From NCBI GenBank assembly GCA_009911035.1, contig QXWO01000049.1:1-48145 (forward strand): a stretch of DNA of 48,145 bases, read 5' to 3'. This document shows, in pieces, positions 33,543-41,776 of this stretch. Both the position numbers and the translations under genes were made by a program. Position 1 is the first letter of the stretch. Each line of letters starts with the position of its first letter. This stretch comes from Lachnospiraceae bacterium. GTDB taxonomy: Bacteria > Bacillota > Clostridia > Lachnospirales > Lachnospiraceae. The notes beneath the pieces were generated by a model. It was not told the origin of the DNA. It did not search any database and saw only the letters and a program-made list of their open reading frames with translations.

Positions 33543-36212
33543 ATGACGAAACAAAAATATGCAGTAACAGGGATGACCTGCTCCGCCTGTTCTTCCCATG
33601 TGGACAAGAGTGTGAGGAAGCTGCCGGGGATGGGGGATGTAACGGTGAACCTGCTTACCAACAGTATGCAGGTGAGCTTTGATGAGAATGTCTGTGATGA
33701 GAATAAAATTATTGAGGCAGTGGAAAAAGCGGGATACGGTGCAAGCCTTATGGCAGTAACCGGGCAGGAAAAGAGGGGAGATGGGCCGGTGTCAGAAGGC
33801 AGCGGTACAGACAGAAGGACTTTCCCGGACAATGGAACCGTCAGCGTAAATGGCGCCGGCAGGGAAGAGGTAAAGGGCAGGAAGGAAAATAAGGAAATGA
33901 AGACAAGGCTTGCCATATCCATTGTTTTCATGATTCTTCTAATGGCGGTGTCCATGCATCACATGTTTTTTATGTGGCTGAACCTCCCGGTACCGGATTT
34001 ATTTATGAAACTTTTTCACGGTAATGAAAATGCACTTACCTTTGCATTCACCCAGTTTTTGCTGACCCTGCCGATTATCTTTGTAAATCGGAAGTATTTC
34101 CAGACCGGATTTAAAACGCTGTTCCACTTAAGTCCCAATATGGACAGTCTGATTGCCATAGGCTCTGGGGCGGCCCTGCTGTATGGAGTTTTTGCAATCT
34201 ACAGGATTGGTTACGGACTGGGACATGGGGATGATGTTCTGGTGGGGCGGTATGCTTCTGATTTATACTTTGAGTCGGCGGGAATGATTCTGGCACTAAT
34301 CACGGTAGGCAAGTATCTGGAAACGCGCTCTAAGGGCAGAACCAGCGAAGCAATAGAAAAGCTGATGGACTTGTCTCCTAAAACGGCAATTCTCCTTTTG
34401 GAAAGCGGGGAGGAGAAAGAAATCCCCACTTGGCAGCTTTTGCGGGATGATTTGTTTATCGTAAAGCCGGGGAGTCTTGTACCGGTGGATGGTGTTGTGG
34501 TGGAGGGAACTTCCAGCGTTAATGAAGCGGCAATAACAGGAGAAAGCATTCCGGTGGAAAAGCAGCCCGGGGATTCCGTTGTATCTGCTACCATGAACAA
34601 AGCAGGGCGGCTGGTCTGCAGGGCTGTAAAGGTAGGTCAAGACACCACATTATCCCAGATCATCCGTCTGGTGGAGGAGGCATCTTCATCCAAGGCGCCA
34701 ATTGCAAAGCTGGCGGATAAGATTGCGGGGATTTTTGTACCTGCAGTGATGGGCATAGCGCTGGTTACTTTTATTGTCTGGCTGGCAGCGGGCGGAGACT
34801 TTGAAGCGGCCATGTCCAGCGCCATTGCTGTGCTGGTGATTTCCTGCCCCTGTGCGCTTGGCCTTGCCACTCCCGTGGCGATTATGGTTGGAACAGGTGT
34901 AGGCGCCAAAAACGGCATACTGATCAAGTCGGGGGATGCCCTCCAGTCGGCCAGGGATATAGATACGGTGGTTCTTGACAAGACAGGAACCATCACGGAA
35001 GGAAAGCCCATTGTGACGGACGTATTTGGGTATGACAGGGAGCTGGATACAGACCAGATAATTGCTCTTGCGGCTGCTTTGGAAAAGCCAAGCGAGCATC
35101 CCCTTGCGGAAGCTATTGTGGGGGAAGCCGGGATAAGAGGACTGACGGTGCCGAAAGCTGACGATTTTCAGGCTGTTTTTGGGAAAGGCGTTATGGGAAG
35201 CTGTGGGGGAAAAAGGTGTCTGGCCGGAAATATAAAGTTTATGGAAGAAAATCACATTGTGGTTTCCGACTTGCAGGCCCAGGCCATAGCGGAATTGTCG
35301 GAGGAAGGAAAGACCCCTCTTTTATTTGCAGCAGGAGCAGAACTGTCGGCTGTCATAGGTGTGGCGGATACAGTGAAATCATCTTCTGTCAAAGCCATAA
35401 AAGAACTTCAGGAGATGAAAATAGAAGTGGTCATGCTGACTGGCGACAATAAGCGGACAGCCGGGGCGGTGCAAAAACGCCTGCATATCAATCAGGTTAT
35501 TGCGGAGGTCCTTCCTGAAGACAAGGAAAAAGAAATCAGAAGACTTCAGGGGGAAGGCCGTAAGGTGGCAATGATTGGCGACGGCATCAACGACGCCCCT
35601 GCACTGGCAGCGGCAGACGTGGGGATTGCCATAGGGGCAGGAACAGATGTGGCCATCGACAGCGCTGATATTATCCTGATGAAAAGCCGGCTGACAGACG
35701 CCATAACTGCGATCCGTCTAAGCCGTGCAGTAATCAGGAATATAAAGGAAAACCTGTTCTGGGCATTTTTTTACAATTCCATCGGGATACCTTTGGCGGC
35801 AGGTATCTTTTATCCGGCATTTGGCATTAAGCTAAATCCCATGTTCGGAGCAGCGGCCATGAGCCTGAGCAGCTTATTTGTTGTGGGAAACGCCCTGCGG
35901 CTGCGGAACTTTAAGTCCCATGAAAATAAACATGGGTATGAAGTTTTAAAATCTGACGAAGTAAGCATAATTAAAAGAGAGGAAAAACAGGAGGAAAGAA
36001 AGATGAACAGAACAATGACAATTGAAGGAATGATGTGTGGACACTGTACTGGAAGGGTCCAGAAGGCGCTGGAAGAAGTAAGCGGGGTTGAGAGTGTTAC
36101 CATGAGCCTTGAAAACAAGACCGCCGAGGTGGTACTTGCCAAAACGGTAGAGGATGACGTACTTAAAGCGGCTGTCACGGAAGCCGGATATGAGGTGACG
36201 GAAATCAGATAA
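33543..36212 (+). CDS. copA: Copper-exporting P1B-type ATPase with N- and C-terminal metal-binding domains
   Basis: This 889-residue Cu(I) pump begins with an HMA domain (C13-S-A-C16), then an acidic linker and the membrane and ATPase core: C435-P-C437 in the ion-pathway helix, phosphorylation site D479 in 'DKTGTITEG', and 'MIGDGINDAPALAAADVGIAIG' in the hinge. The last 69 residues form a second HMA domain with C832-G-H-C835, joined by a charged linker ('SDEVSIIKREEKQEERK'). A C-terminal HMA is unusual for CopA, and this one begins at a methionine with its own ideal ribosome binding site. The start at 33543 has AAAAGGAG nine bases upstream. Confidence 0.94.
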   Translation: MTKQKYAVTGMTCSACSSHVDKSVRKLPGMGDVTVNLLTNSMQVSFDENVCDENKIIEAVEKAGYGASLMAVTGQEKRGDGPVSEGSGTDRRTFPDNGTVSVNGAGREEVKGRKENKEMKTRLAISIVFMILLMAVSMHHMFFMWLNLPVPDLFMKLFHGNENALTFAFTQFLLTLPIIFVNRKYFQTGFKTLFHLSPNMDSLIAIGSGAALLYGVFAIYRIGYGLGHGDDVLVGRYASDLYFESAGMILALITVGKYLETRSKGRTSEAIEKLMDLSPKTAILLLESGEEKEIPTWQLLRDDLFIVKPGSLVPVDGVVVEGTSSVNEAAITGESIPVEKQPGDSVVSATMNKAGRLVCRAVKVGQDTTLSQIIRLVEEASSSKAPIAKLADKIAGIFVPAVMGIALVTFIVWLAAGGDFEAAMSSAIAVLVISCPCALGLATPVAIMVGTGVGAKNGILIKSGDALQSARDIDTVVLDKTGTITEGKPIVTDVFGYDRELDTDQIIALAAALEKPSEHPLAEAIVGEAGIRGLTVPKADDFQAVFGKGVMGSCGGKRCLAGNIKFMEENHIVVSDLQAQAIAELSEEGKTPLLFAAGAELSAVIGVADTVKSSSVKAIKELQEMKIEVVMLTGDNKRTAGAVQKRLHINQVIAEVLPEDKEKEIRRLQGEGRKVAMIGDGINDAPALAAADVGIAIGAGTDVAIDSADIILMKSRLTDAITAIRLSRAVIRNIKENLFWAFFYNSIGIPLAAGIFYPAFGIKLNPMFGAAAMSLSSLFVVGNALRLRNFKSHENKHGYEVLKSDEVSIIKREEKQEERKMNRTMTIEGMMCGHCTGRVQKALEEVSGVESVTMSLENKTAEVVLAKTVEDDVLKAAVTEAGYEVTEIR
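36003..36212 (+). CDS. Possible internal start: CopZ-like copper chaperone within copA
   Basis: Inside the copA frame, AGGAGG (35989-35994) lies eight bases before ATG 36003, as good a site as any true start in the window. Initiation there would give a 69-residue protein starting 'MNRTMTIEGMMCGHCTGRV', the size and motif of free-standing CopZ. It could therefore be made both as the ATPase tail and as a separate chaperone. Alternatively it is a relic of a former separate gene fused by loss of the copA stop. Confidence 0.5.
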   Translation: MNRTMTIEGMMCGHCTGRVQKALEEVSGVESVTMSLENKTAEVVLAKTVEDDVLKAAVTEAGYEVTEIR

Positions 36213-36300
36213 GCCGGGGAACCGAAAGTACATTAAGTTTAGAAACGGCAGCCTATGGCAACAGGGCGCGCTCTGGGTACCCGGAAGCATATAAAGGCCG

Positions 36301-36368
36301 CGCCGGATGTCCGGAGGTAAGAAGGACGAAGCATCCCAAACGTAAATTACAGTGGGGCGCATCCGGCG
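36301..36368. terminator. Inverted repeat between convergent copA and the DUF362 gene
   Basis: CGCCGGATG (36301-36309) pairs with CATCCGGCG (36360-36368), with GGC/GCC possibly extending it outward. The loop is about 50 bases and there is no strong T-run, so it is a weak terminator candidate. The whole 175-base gap otherwise shows no gene. Confidence 0.35.
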
Positions 36369-36387
36369 TAGCCTTTGTTGTTAAAGC

Positions 36388-37503
36388 TTAAAAGGCCTTT
36401 TTCACGGAAATTGCTTTCATGGGACACATTTCCTGGCAGCAGAAGCAGGAAATGCATCCTTTCCGTCTGAAGCTGGCCTTTTTATTTTCTATTTTTATAA
36501 TGTGGGCAGGGCAGCTTTCTGCGCATTTGCCACACCCTACACATAATTCTCTGTTGAGCAGAGGATAGGATTTAAACAGGCGGCTGGCAAAAAAAACAAA
36601 GGGCTTTTGCAAGAATCCGGGAAGGGCGCTGGCAAAGTCCAGTTTTTTTGTGTCAGGCACTTGAAAGGGTGTAAGGTTATCCGGTACAGAATCCCCGGAC
36701 AGTTCCATTTCATCCGGTCTGGCAAGTCCGGCTTCTACGGCCTGCTTTATCATTTCAATGTCCATGGGGTCAAGACCCATAAGCTTTGCCGCAAAATAAT
36801 CCTGGGTGTAGAGATCCTTTGCGGCCAGAAGCATATATAAAGGATGGGAGGTTCCGCCAGTCGGCCCGTTACCTTCCATAGCGTCAATGGCGTCTATAAT
36901 GGTAAGCTGGGGACTGACAGTCTGGGCAAGCTCTAGCAGCATACGGGAAAAATCCCGGATGTCCGGCCAGCGGTAATGCATCTGAGGCTTTTCCAGACCG
37001 GGAATGGTTCCGAACAGGTTTTTGATGCCGCCGGAATAACCAGTCATGGCATGGGTTTTCAGCTTACAAATATTTATCACGTAATCTGCTTCCAGAATGG
37101 GCGTAATAATATGGAAGGAATGATTGCGGAAACCTTCCTTACAGTTGACGGTACGCGCCGAAAAATCCTGATTCAGCACAGCTTCCGGCTCTAATTGTTT
37201 CATGCCGCATACATAGTAGACATTTTTCATATATTCTCCATTGTACAGACCGCCGGAACTTTCGGCTATGGTGATATTTTTGACTCCGTGTTCATTCAGC
37301 CAGCGGATAACCGCCTTTATGACAAGAGGGTGGGTAGTAGCGGGAAAGCTGGGATTTTTAGCCATCACCATGTTGGGCTTGATGACTACCTTTAAATCAG
37401 GACGCATATCTTTCCCAATATTTAAATCCTTCATGAACTTGCAGACAGCAGGGTAAATTAGTTCCTCGTTATATTCAGGTACATGGTATAGAGTCTGAAT
37501 CAT
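36388..37503 (-). CDS. DUF362 domain iron-sulfur protein
   Basis: This 371-residue protein has an N-terminal DUF362 domain ('LKVVIKPNMVMAKNPSFPATTHPLVIKAVIRWLNEHGVKNITIAESSGG' … 'INICKLKTHAMTGYSGGIKNLFGTIPG') and a C-terminal pair of [4Fe-4S] ferredoxin motifs, C-V-G-C-G-K-C-A-E-S-C-P and C-I-S-C-F-C-C-Q-E-M-C-P. It is probably a redox protein; the DUF362 reaction is unknown. The internal ATG at 37503 is chosen because GGAGG is seven bases upstream. It is transcribed alone, opposite copA. Confidence 0.9.
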   Translation of the reverse strand: MIQTLYHVPEYNEELIYPAVCKFMKDLNIGKDMRPDLKVVIKPNMVMAKNPSFPATTHPLVIKAVIRWLNEHGVKNITIAESSGGLYNGEYMKNVYYVCGMKQLEPEAVLNQDFSARTVNCKEGFRNHSFHIITPILEADYVINICKLKTHAMTGYSGGIKNLFGTIPGLEKPQMHYRWPDIRDFSRMLLELAQTVSPQLTIIDAIDAMEGNGPTGGTSHPLYMLLAAKDLYTQDYFAAKLMGLDPMDIEMIKQAVEAGLARPDEMELSGDSVPDNLTPFQVPDTKKLDFASALPGFLQKPFVFFASRLFKSYPLLNRELCVGCGKCAESCPAHIIKIENKKASFRRKGCISCFCCQEMCPMKAISVKKAF

Positions 37504-37874
37504 AGTGATCCTCCATTCTTGCTTCGTCTGCGAATGGAATACCAACATGGTCCGCCATGCGCAAACACAAATTTTTCTGGGAAAAAGGTATTTTTTACAG
37601 TAGTTCCCCTATGGCAGGATAAGCGGAGTGAAACGGCTCCTTTCCTGCTGAATTTATTTTACCATTGATTTATTTTTTTGGAAAGCTATATAGTTGCCTG
37701 CCGGCAGGGACAGGGAGTATAATGTTACTGCGGCTGTGAACCAATGCCATTAAGTTAAGAGGTAGCAGATAGAAACTAATGGGTCAAGGCCGTAATGAAA
37801 ATTCAGGTACCTGCAAATAGTTTGTGTGTAATTTGGGTGTTTAGTGTATAATGATTCCGGCATGGAGGTTGAGT
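37504..37874. other. Divergent intergenic region between the DUF362 gene and the HD gene
   Basis: No gene is visible in these 371 bases. A hairpin with GCAGGA/TCCTGC arms lies near 37614-37654. For the plus strand there is TTGCCT, an 18-base spacer and TATAAT (37694-37723), and closer to the HD gene another TATAAT (37847-37852) with a poor -35. For the minus strand, 37566-37607 shares a motif with the region upstream of the PAP2 gene (45451-45487). Confidence 0.45.
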
Positions 37875-38687
37875 ATGAAAATTGACAGACAAAAGGTTGT
37901 AAGAGTTTTTAACGAATATGTGGAAAATTATAACAGGCAGGATGAGAAGGTTCGCCTTAAAATTGAGCATACATACAGGGTCAGCAGGCTTTGCGAGGAG
38001 ATTGGCGTCTCTCTCGGGCTTTGTGAGGAAGATCTTTCCCTTGCATGGCTTCTTGGAATGCTTCACGACATAGGCAGGTTTGAGCAGCTCAAGAATTACG
38101 GTACTTTCATAGACGCGCAGTCAATCGATCATGCCGGGTATGGAGTGCGGATTTTATTTAACATAAGGACGGTTCACGAAGCGTGCTGTCCGCTGGCAGC
38201 ACGGGGGAAAATCAGGAATTTTCTGGAGGACGATGCGGAAGATGAGCTGATAAAGACGGCAATTGCCTGCCATAGTGCATATAAGCTGCCGGATGGGATT
38301 GATGAGAGGACGAAGATGTTCTGCCAGATTCTGCGGGATGCAGACAAAATAGATATATTGAAAGTCAATGTGGAATTTCCCCTTGAGGAGATATACAATG
38401 TGACAACACAGGAGCTTCATAGCTGTATGGTGAGCCGGGAGGTCATGGAAGCTTTCCGGGAGGGAGATACGGTTCTGCGCACCCTTAAAAAGACTACGGC
38501 AGATCATGTAGCAGGCCATATTTCTCTGGTCTACGGACTGGTTTATGACAAAAGTCTTGCGCTGGTGAAGGACCAGGGATATATTTATAAGCTGATGGAT
38601 TTTAAATCGGATAATTCAATGACCAACAGGCAGTTTGAGGAGATTCGGGAAATAATGAACAGATATCTTGACAGAGAAAAGAGGTAA
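37875..38687 (+). CDS. HD domain phosphohydrolase
   Basis: This 270-residue metal-dependent phosphohydrolase has the HD set: 'KIEHTYRVSRLCEEIG', H-D in 'LLGMLHDIGRFEQ', 'SIDHAGYGVRIL' and the late aspartate in 'ILRDADKIDILK'. The substrate is unknown; nucleotides are possible. The start at 37875 has GGAGG upstream. It is followed after two bases by the HAD gene, so the two probably act or at least are expressed together. Confidence 0.92.
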   Translation: MKIDRQKVVRVFNEYVENYNRQDEKVRLKIEHTYRVSRLCEEIGVSLGLCEEDLSLAWLLGMLHDIGRFEQLKNYGTFIDAQSIDHAGYGVRILFNIRTVHEACCPLAARGKIRNFLEDDAEDELIKTAIACHSAYKLPDGIDERTKMFCQILRDADKIDILKVNVEFPLEEIYNVTTQELHSCMVSREVMEAFREGDTVLRTLKKTTADHVAGHISLVYGLVYDKSLALVKDQGYIYKLMDFKSDNSMTNRQFEEIREIMNRYLDREKR

Positions 38688-38689
38688 GA

Positions 38690-39436
38690 ATGAAAGAGTA
38701 CAAAAATTATATTTTTGACTTATATGGCACACTGGTAGATATTCATACAAATGAAGAAAAGGATTTTTTATGGAAAAACATGGCTGAAATTTATTCCATG
38801 ATGGGGGCTTCGTATACGACGGGGGAATTAAAGAAACAGTACAAAAAGCTGGCCCGGGAAGAACTGGAGGTAACTTATGTATGGATGTGCCGCGAGTTTG
38901 GAAGCAGAAAACTGGAAAAAGAAGAAATAGAAATACTCATTGACAACGTATTTACACAGCTTTTCCGTGAAAAGAATGTGGAGGCGGCAAAGGAACAAAT
39001 CTGGCAGACCGGCGTGGTCTTCCGGTGCCTTTCCACCCAGTATATCAAACTTTTCGAGGGCGTGCCGGAGATGATTTCACGGCTTAGAAAGGCCGGTAAA
39101 AAGATATATCTTTTATCAAACGCACAGCGCATGTTTACAGAGCCGGAGATGAAAATGCTGGATATTTATGACAGCTTTGACGGGATTTTATATTCTTCCG
39201 ATGCAGGAGTCAAAAAGCCGTCCCTGTATTTTTACGATGCGCTGTTTCAAAAATACGGGCTGAAAAAGGAGGAATCTGTCATGATTGGCAACGAATATCA
39301 GGCCGACATAAAGGGGGCTTCCAACTACGGGATAGACAGCATGTATGTGTTTACCAGCCAGTCCGGCGCACAGCCCGGTTCCCTGCCGGAAAACTGCCGG
39401 ATACTGAAAGAAATCGGGGAAGCCTTTATTGGCTGA
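38690..39436 (+). CDS. HAD superfamily hydrolase
   Basis: This 248-residue haloacid dehalogenase-like hydrolase has a helical cap. The nucleophile is D10 in 'FDLYGTLVD'. The second acidic residue of phosphatases (D-x-D) is tyrosine here (Y12), as in the D-x-Y-G-T motif of 2-haloacid dehalogenases and some housekeeping HADs. Later motifs are 'IYLLSNAQ', K in 'DAGVKKPSLYFY' and 'MIGNEYQADIKGASNYG'. It may be a phosphatase of the YjjG type lacking the usual acid or a dehalogenase; this cannot be settled by eye. AAGAGG lies before the ATG. Confidence 0.88.
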   Translation: MKEYKNYIFDLYGTLVDIHTNEEKDFLWKNMAEIYSMMGASYTTGELKKQYKKLAREELEVTYVWMCREFGSRKLEKEEIEILIDNVFTQLFREKNVEAAKEQIWQTGVVFRCLSTQYIKLFEGVPEMISRLRKAGKKIYLLSNAQRMFTEPEMKMLDIYDSFDGILYSSDAGVKKPSLYFYDALFQKYGLKKEESVMIGNEYQADIKGASNYGIDSMYVFTSQSGAQPGSLPENCRILKEIGEAFIG

Positions 39437-39540
39437 TCAATATAAACGACAGCTTTGTCTGCGATTTACTATAGCTGAATTATATCCATCTGTGCAGCGG
39501 CGTTCTTATTATATGGCGTTTGTACTGGTGGATTTTTTAT

Positions 39541-39577
39541 TTACAATAAGCTGGTCTGCGGAGTGTGATAAGGGTCT
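39541..39577 (+). repeat. Dispersed palindromic repeat unit (diverged)
   Basis: TTACAATAAGCTGGTCTGCG at 39541 continues GAGTGTGATAAGG and follows the family consensus with several differences. It lies about 100 bases after the HAD gene stop, in the same orientation as that gene. Confidence 0.55.
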
Positions 39578-39704
39578 GTCTCCTATGGGCAGTGAGTAGG
39601 CGGCTGTAAAGTGTAATGGCATTTGATAGTCCTTTTTATGGGACACATCATTTTGTATAATGGATTTAGATATAAATCAACTGCAACATAAAGGAGGAAA
39701 AGTT

Positions 39705-39800
39705 ATGAAGAATACGGGAAGACTGACGGTCATGATAATTGTTACGGTAATGCTTGTCTGTGCGGCATCTCTTTGCATTTCCAGTATGGTATACAGCTAG
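39705..39800 (+). CDS. Small membrane protein, 31 residues
   Basis: ATG at 39705 is preceded by an excellent AAAGGAGG site and opens a 31-codon frame: a short polar start (MKNTGR) and then one hydrophobic helix ('LTVMIIVTVMLVCAASLCISS') ending M-V-Y-S. A TATAAT box lies at 39656-39661, so it appears to have its own transcript. The TAG stop overlaps the left end of the 166-bp repeat element by two bases. I do not recognise the family. Ribosome binding site, promoter and clean single-helix sequence together make it a believable gene. Confidence 0.6.
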   Translation: MKNTGRLTVMIIVTVMLVCAASLCISSMVYS

Positions 39801-39964
39801 CGTGTGTTTGAAAATATAGTTCCCCAAGTGCCTTTTGCAAGTTATTTGTCCCGATTTCAGATTATACAGTCCTCTATGCGGTCTTCATTTGGCAGAGCAT
39901 TTATGCTCATAGTCTCCCACAAATTGTGACATACACCTGGCAGAGAGCAATTTTCAAACACGCT
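39799..39964. mobile_element. 166-bp MITE-like element with terminal inverted repeats
   Basis: The left end AGCGTGTGTTTGAAAAT (39799-39815) and right end ATTTTCAAACACGCT (39950-39964) are inverted copies apart from a two-base GT insertion. The interior contains a GAGCAT/ATGCTC hairpin and no ORF. Solo ends occur at 3093 and 24472. No transposase is present, so any mobility would depend on one elsewhere. I see no clear target duplication. Confidence 0.55.
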
Positions 39965-40202
39965 TCAGGGAATAAATAGGGGCAGGAAAGGGGAGAAGAC
40001 CGACACATATGATGCTTTACTGCAAATAATTCCAGACAGATTTGCAAAAGAGGAATGACAACAGCTAAAGCTGGGATTATAATTGATATAGTTTTGTTTC
40101 CGCAGGCAGCAGCCGGGCGAAGGCGTCAGTACAGGCGCCTGGCTTTTGCGGAGAAGTTTGTATGCTGTCAGTTCCAAAGACTGCGGCAGATTGGAGGAGA
40201 CT
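39965..40202. other. Intergenic region with terminator-like hairpin upstream of the DUF1653 gene
   Basis: No convincing gene is seen. AGCCGGGCG (40111-40119) pairs with CGCCTGGCT (40136-40144) with one G-T pair and is followed by TTTT, a modest terminator. The DUF1653 ribosome binding site (GGAGGAG) follows about 50 bases later, leaving little room for a promoter between them. Confidence 0.45.
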
Positions 40203-40778
40203 ATGTCAAATATACCGTTACCCGGACAAATCTACAGGCACTTTAAGGGGAACCTTTACCGCATTGTAACCATGGCTGAACATAGTGAAACAGGGGAAAA
40301 ACTTGTGATTTACCAGGCCCTTTACGGTGATTATACAGTTTATGCAAGGCCCCTTTCCATGTTTATGGAAAAAATAGACCAAAAGAACTATCCGGAAGCA
40401 GTTTCCGAATTCCGTTTTGAACTGCAAAAGGAGGTAATTGCAGTTCAGCCTGTGGATGCGCCTAAGAAGGAAGCTTTTGCTGATGGCGAAGAAATTGAGG
40501 AACAGCAGTATGGGCAGCGGGAGGATGCTGTCCGGGAAGAAGAACAGGAAGAATTAAATATAGACCCGCTTGTACTGGAATTTCTGGATGCCGGAACCTA
40601 TAGGGAGCGCCTTAATATACTTGCGGCTCTGCATAACCGCATAACCGATGGGATGATTAACACCATGGCAGTGGCAGCCGATGTGGAGATTAAGGAAGGT
40701 GATATCGAAGACCGGTATCATGAACTGCGCACCTGCCTTCTTACTTTTGAAAAGTATGAATGCAGCCGGCTGAGATAG
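40203..40778 (+). CDS. DUF1653 domain protein
   Basis: This 191-residue protein has the DUF1653 domain in its first 60 residues ('PGQIYRHFKGNLYRIVTMAEHSETGEKLVIYQALYGDYTVYARPLSMFMEKI'), a small beta-rich fold of unknown function. An acidic linker ('EEIEEQQYGQREDAVREEEQEEL') and a helical C-terminal part ('TYRERLNILAALHNRITDGMINTMAVAADVEI') follow. The start at 40203 has GGAGGAG just ahead. It leads a run with the 5'-nucleotidase and sfsA-mutY genes. Confidence 0.88.
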   Translation: MSNIPLPGQIYRHFKGNLYRIVTMAEHSETGEKLVIYQALYGDYTVYARPLSMFMEKIDQKNYPEAVSEFRFELQKEVIAVQPVDAPKKEAFADGEEIEEQQYGQREDAVREEEQEELNIDPLVLEFLDAGTYRERLNILAALHNRITDGMINTMAVAADVEIKEGDIEDRYHELRTCLLTFEKYECSRLR

Positions 40779-40828
40779 AAAATTTTTCTCATCCGCCAGT
40801 ACATTCCGCGGGCGGAAGGAGAGCAGAT

Positions 40829-41752
40829 ATGATAGAGAACAGGCTTGTTATCGGAGTTTCTTCAAGGGCATTGTTTGATCTGACAGTTGAAAATGAAATT
40901 TTCCGCACACAGGGAGTGGAAGCTTACTGCTGTTATCAGGTGGAGCATGAGAAAGAACTTTTAAAGCCAGGGAATGGCTTCCGGCTGATAGAGGCACTGC
41001 TTAACATTAATAAAATTCCCGGACAGGAGGGAAGGGTGGAGGTCATCATCATGTCTCATAACAGCCCGGATACTTCCCTTCGGGTATTCAACTCCATTGC
41101 ACATTACGGACTGGACATTTCAAGGGCAGTGCTGGCAAGCGGCGCTTCTCTGACACCGTATCTTGAGGCATTTTGTACAGATTTGTACTTATCGGCCGAT
41201 GAACGGGACGTTAGTCTGGCCATTGAATGCGGGATCGCGGCAGGAATAATCTGCTGCGATGAAATCAAAACTTATGACAGCGGACAGGAAATTTCCCAGA
41301 TTCGCATAGCTTTTGACGGGGATGCGGTGCTTTTTTCGGATGAATCCGAACAGATTTTCAGAAGGGAAGGACTGGAAGCTTTTGAGGAAAACGAGAGGCG
41401 GCAGGCGGAAAATCCGCTGAAACAGGGACCTTTTGCCAAATTTTTAAAAACGTTGTCGGATATTCAGAAAGAATTTCCGCCGGAACAGGCGCCTATAAGG
41501 ACCGCGCTGGTGACAGCCAGATGTGCGCCTGCCCATGAACGTGTTATCAGGACGCTGCGGGCATGGAATGTGCGGATCGACGAGGCTTTTTTTCTTGGCG
41601 GGGCTGCCAAGCGGGATATACTGAAAGCCTTTGGGGCACATATATTTTTTGATGACCAGGCGGTACATACTGCCCTTGCGTCAGAGGTTGTGCCCTCAGC
41701 GCTGGTTCCATATAAGCCGGGGCTTGGGACGGAACACAAAGAAGACCCATAA
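40829..41752 (+). CDS. 5'-nucleotidase (cytosolic NT5C1 type)
   Basis: This 307-residue enzyme of the Pfam 5-nucleotidase family (relatives of cytosolic nucleotidase I) would dephosphorylate nucleoside monophosphates. Family features are 'LVIGVSSRALFDLTVENEIF', 'EVIIMSHNSPDTSLRVFNSIAHYGLDISRAVLASG', 'RIAFDGDAVLFSDESE', 'PIRTALVTARCAPAHERVIRTLR' and 'HIFFDDQ', consistent with a HAD-like core. GGAAGGAGAG precedes the start at 40829; the frame extends further upstream but overlaps the previous gene. Confidence 0.9.
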   Translation: MIENRLVIGVSSRALFDLTVENEIFRTQGVEAYCCYQVEHEKELLKPGNGFRLIEALLNINKIPGQEGRVEVIIMSHNSPDTSLRVFNSIAHYGLDISRAVLASGASLTPYLEAFCTDLYLSADERDVSLAIECGIAAGIICCDEIKTYDSGQEISQIRIAFDGDAVLFSDESEQIFRREGLEAFEENERRQAENPLKQGPFAKFLKTLSDIQKEFPPEQAPIRTALVTARCAPAHERVIRTLRAWNVRIDEAFFLGGAAKRDILKAFGAHIFFDDQAVHTALASEVVPSALVPYKPGLGTEHKEDP

Positions 41753-41776
41753 AATATTACAGAATATGAGGAAGAT

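Noticed and set aside
39799-39964. A complete insertion sequence
   Set aside because: The element is only 166 bp with no transposase frame, so it can at most be a non-autonomous element.
39965-40177. A 70-codon minus-strand frame in the gap upstream of the DUF1653 gene
   Set aside because: It has no ribosome binding site, a cysteine- and serine-rich non-protein-like composition, and crosses a hairpin and repeat-bearing intergenic region.
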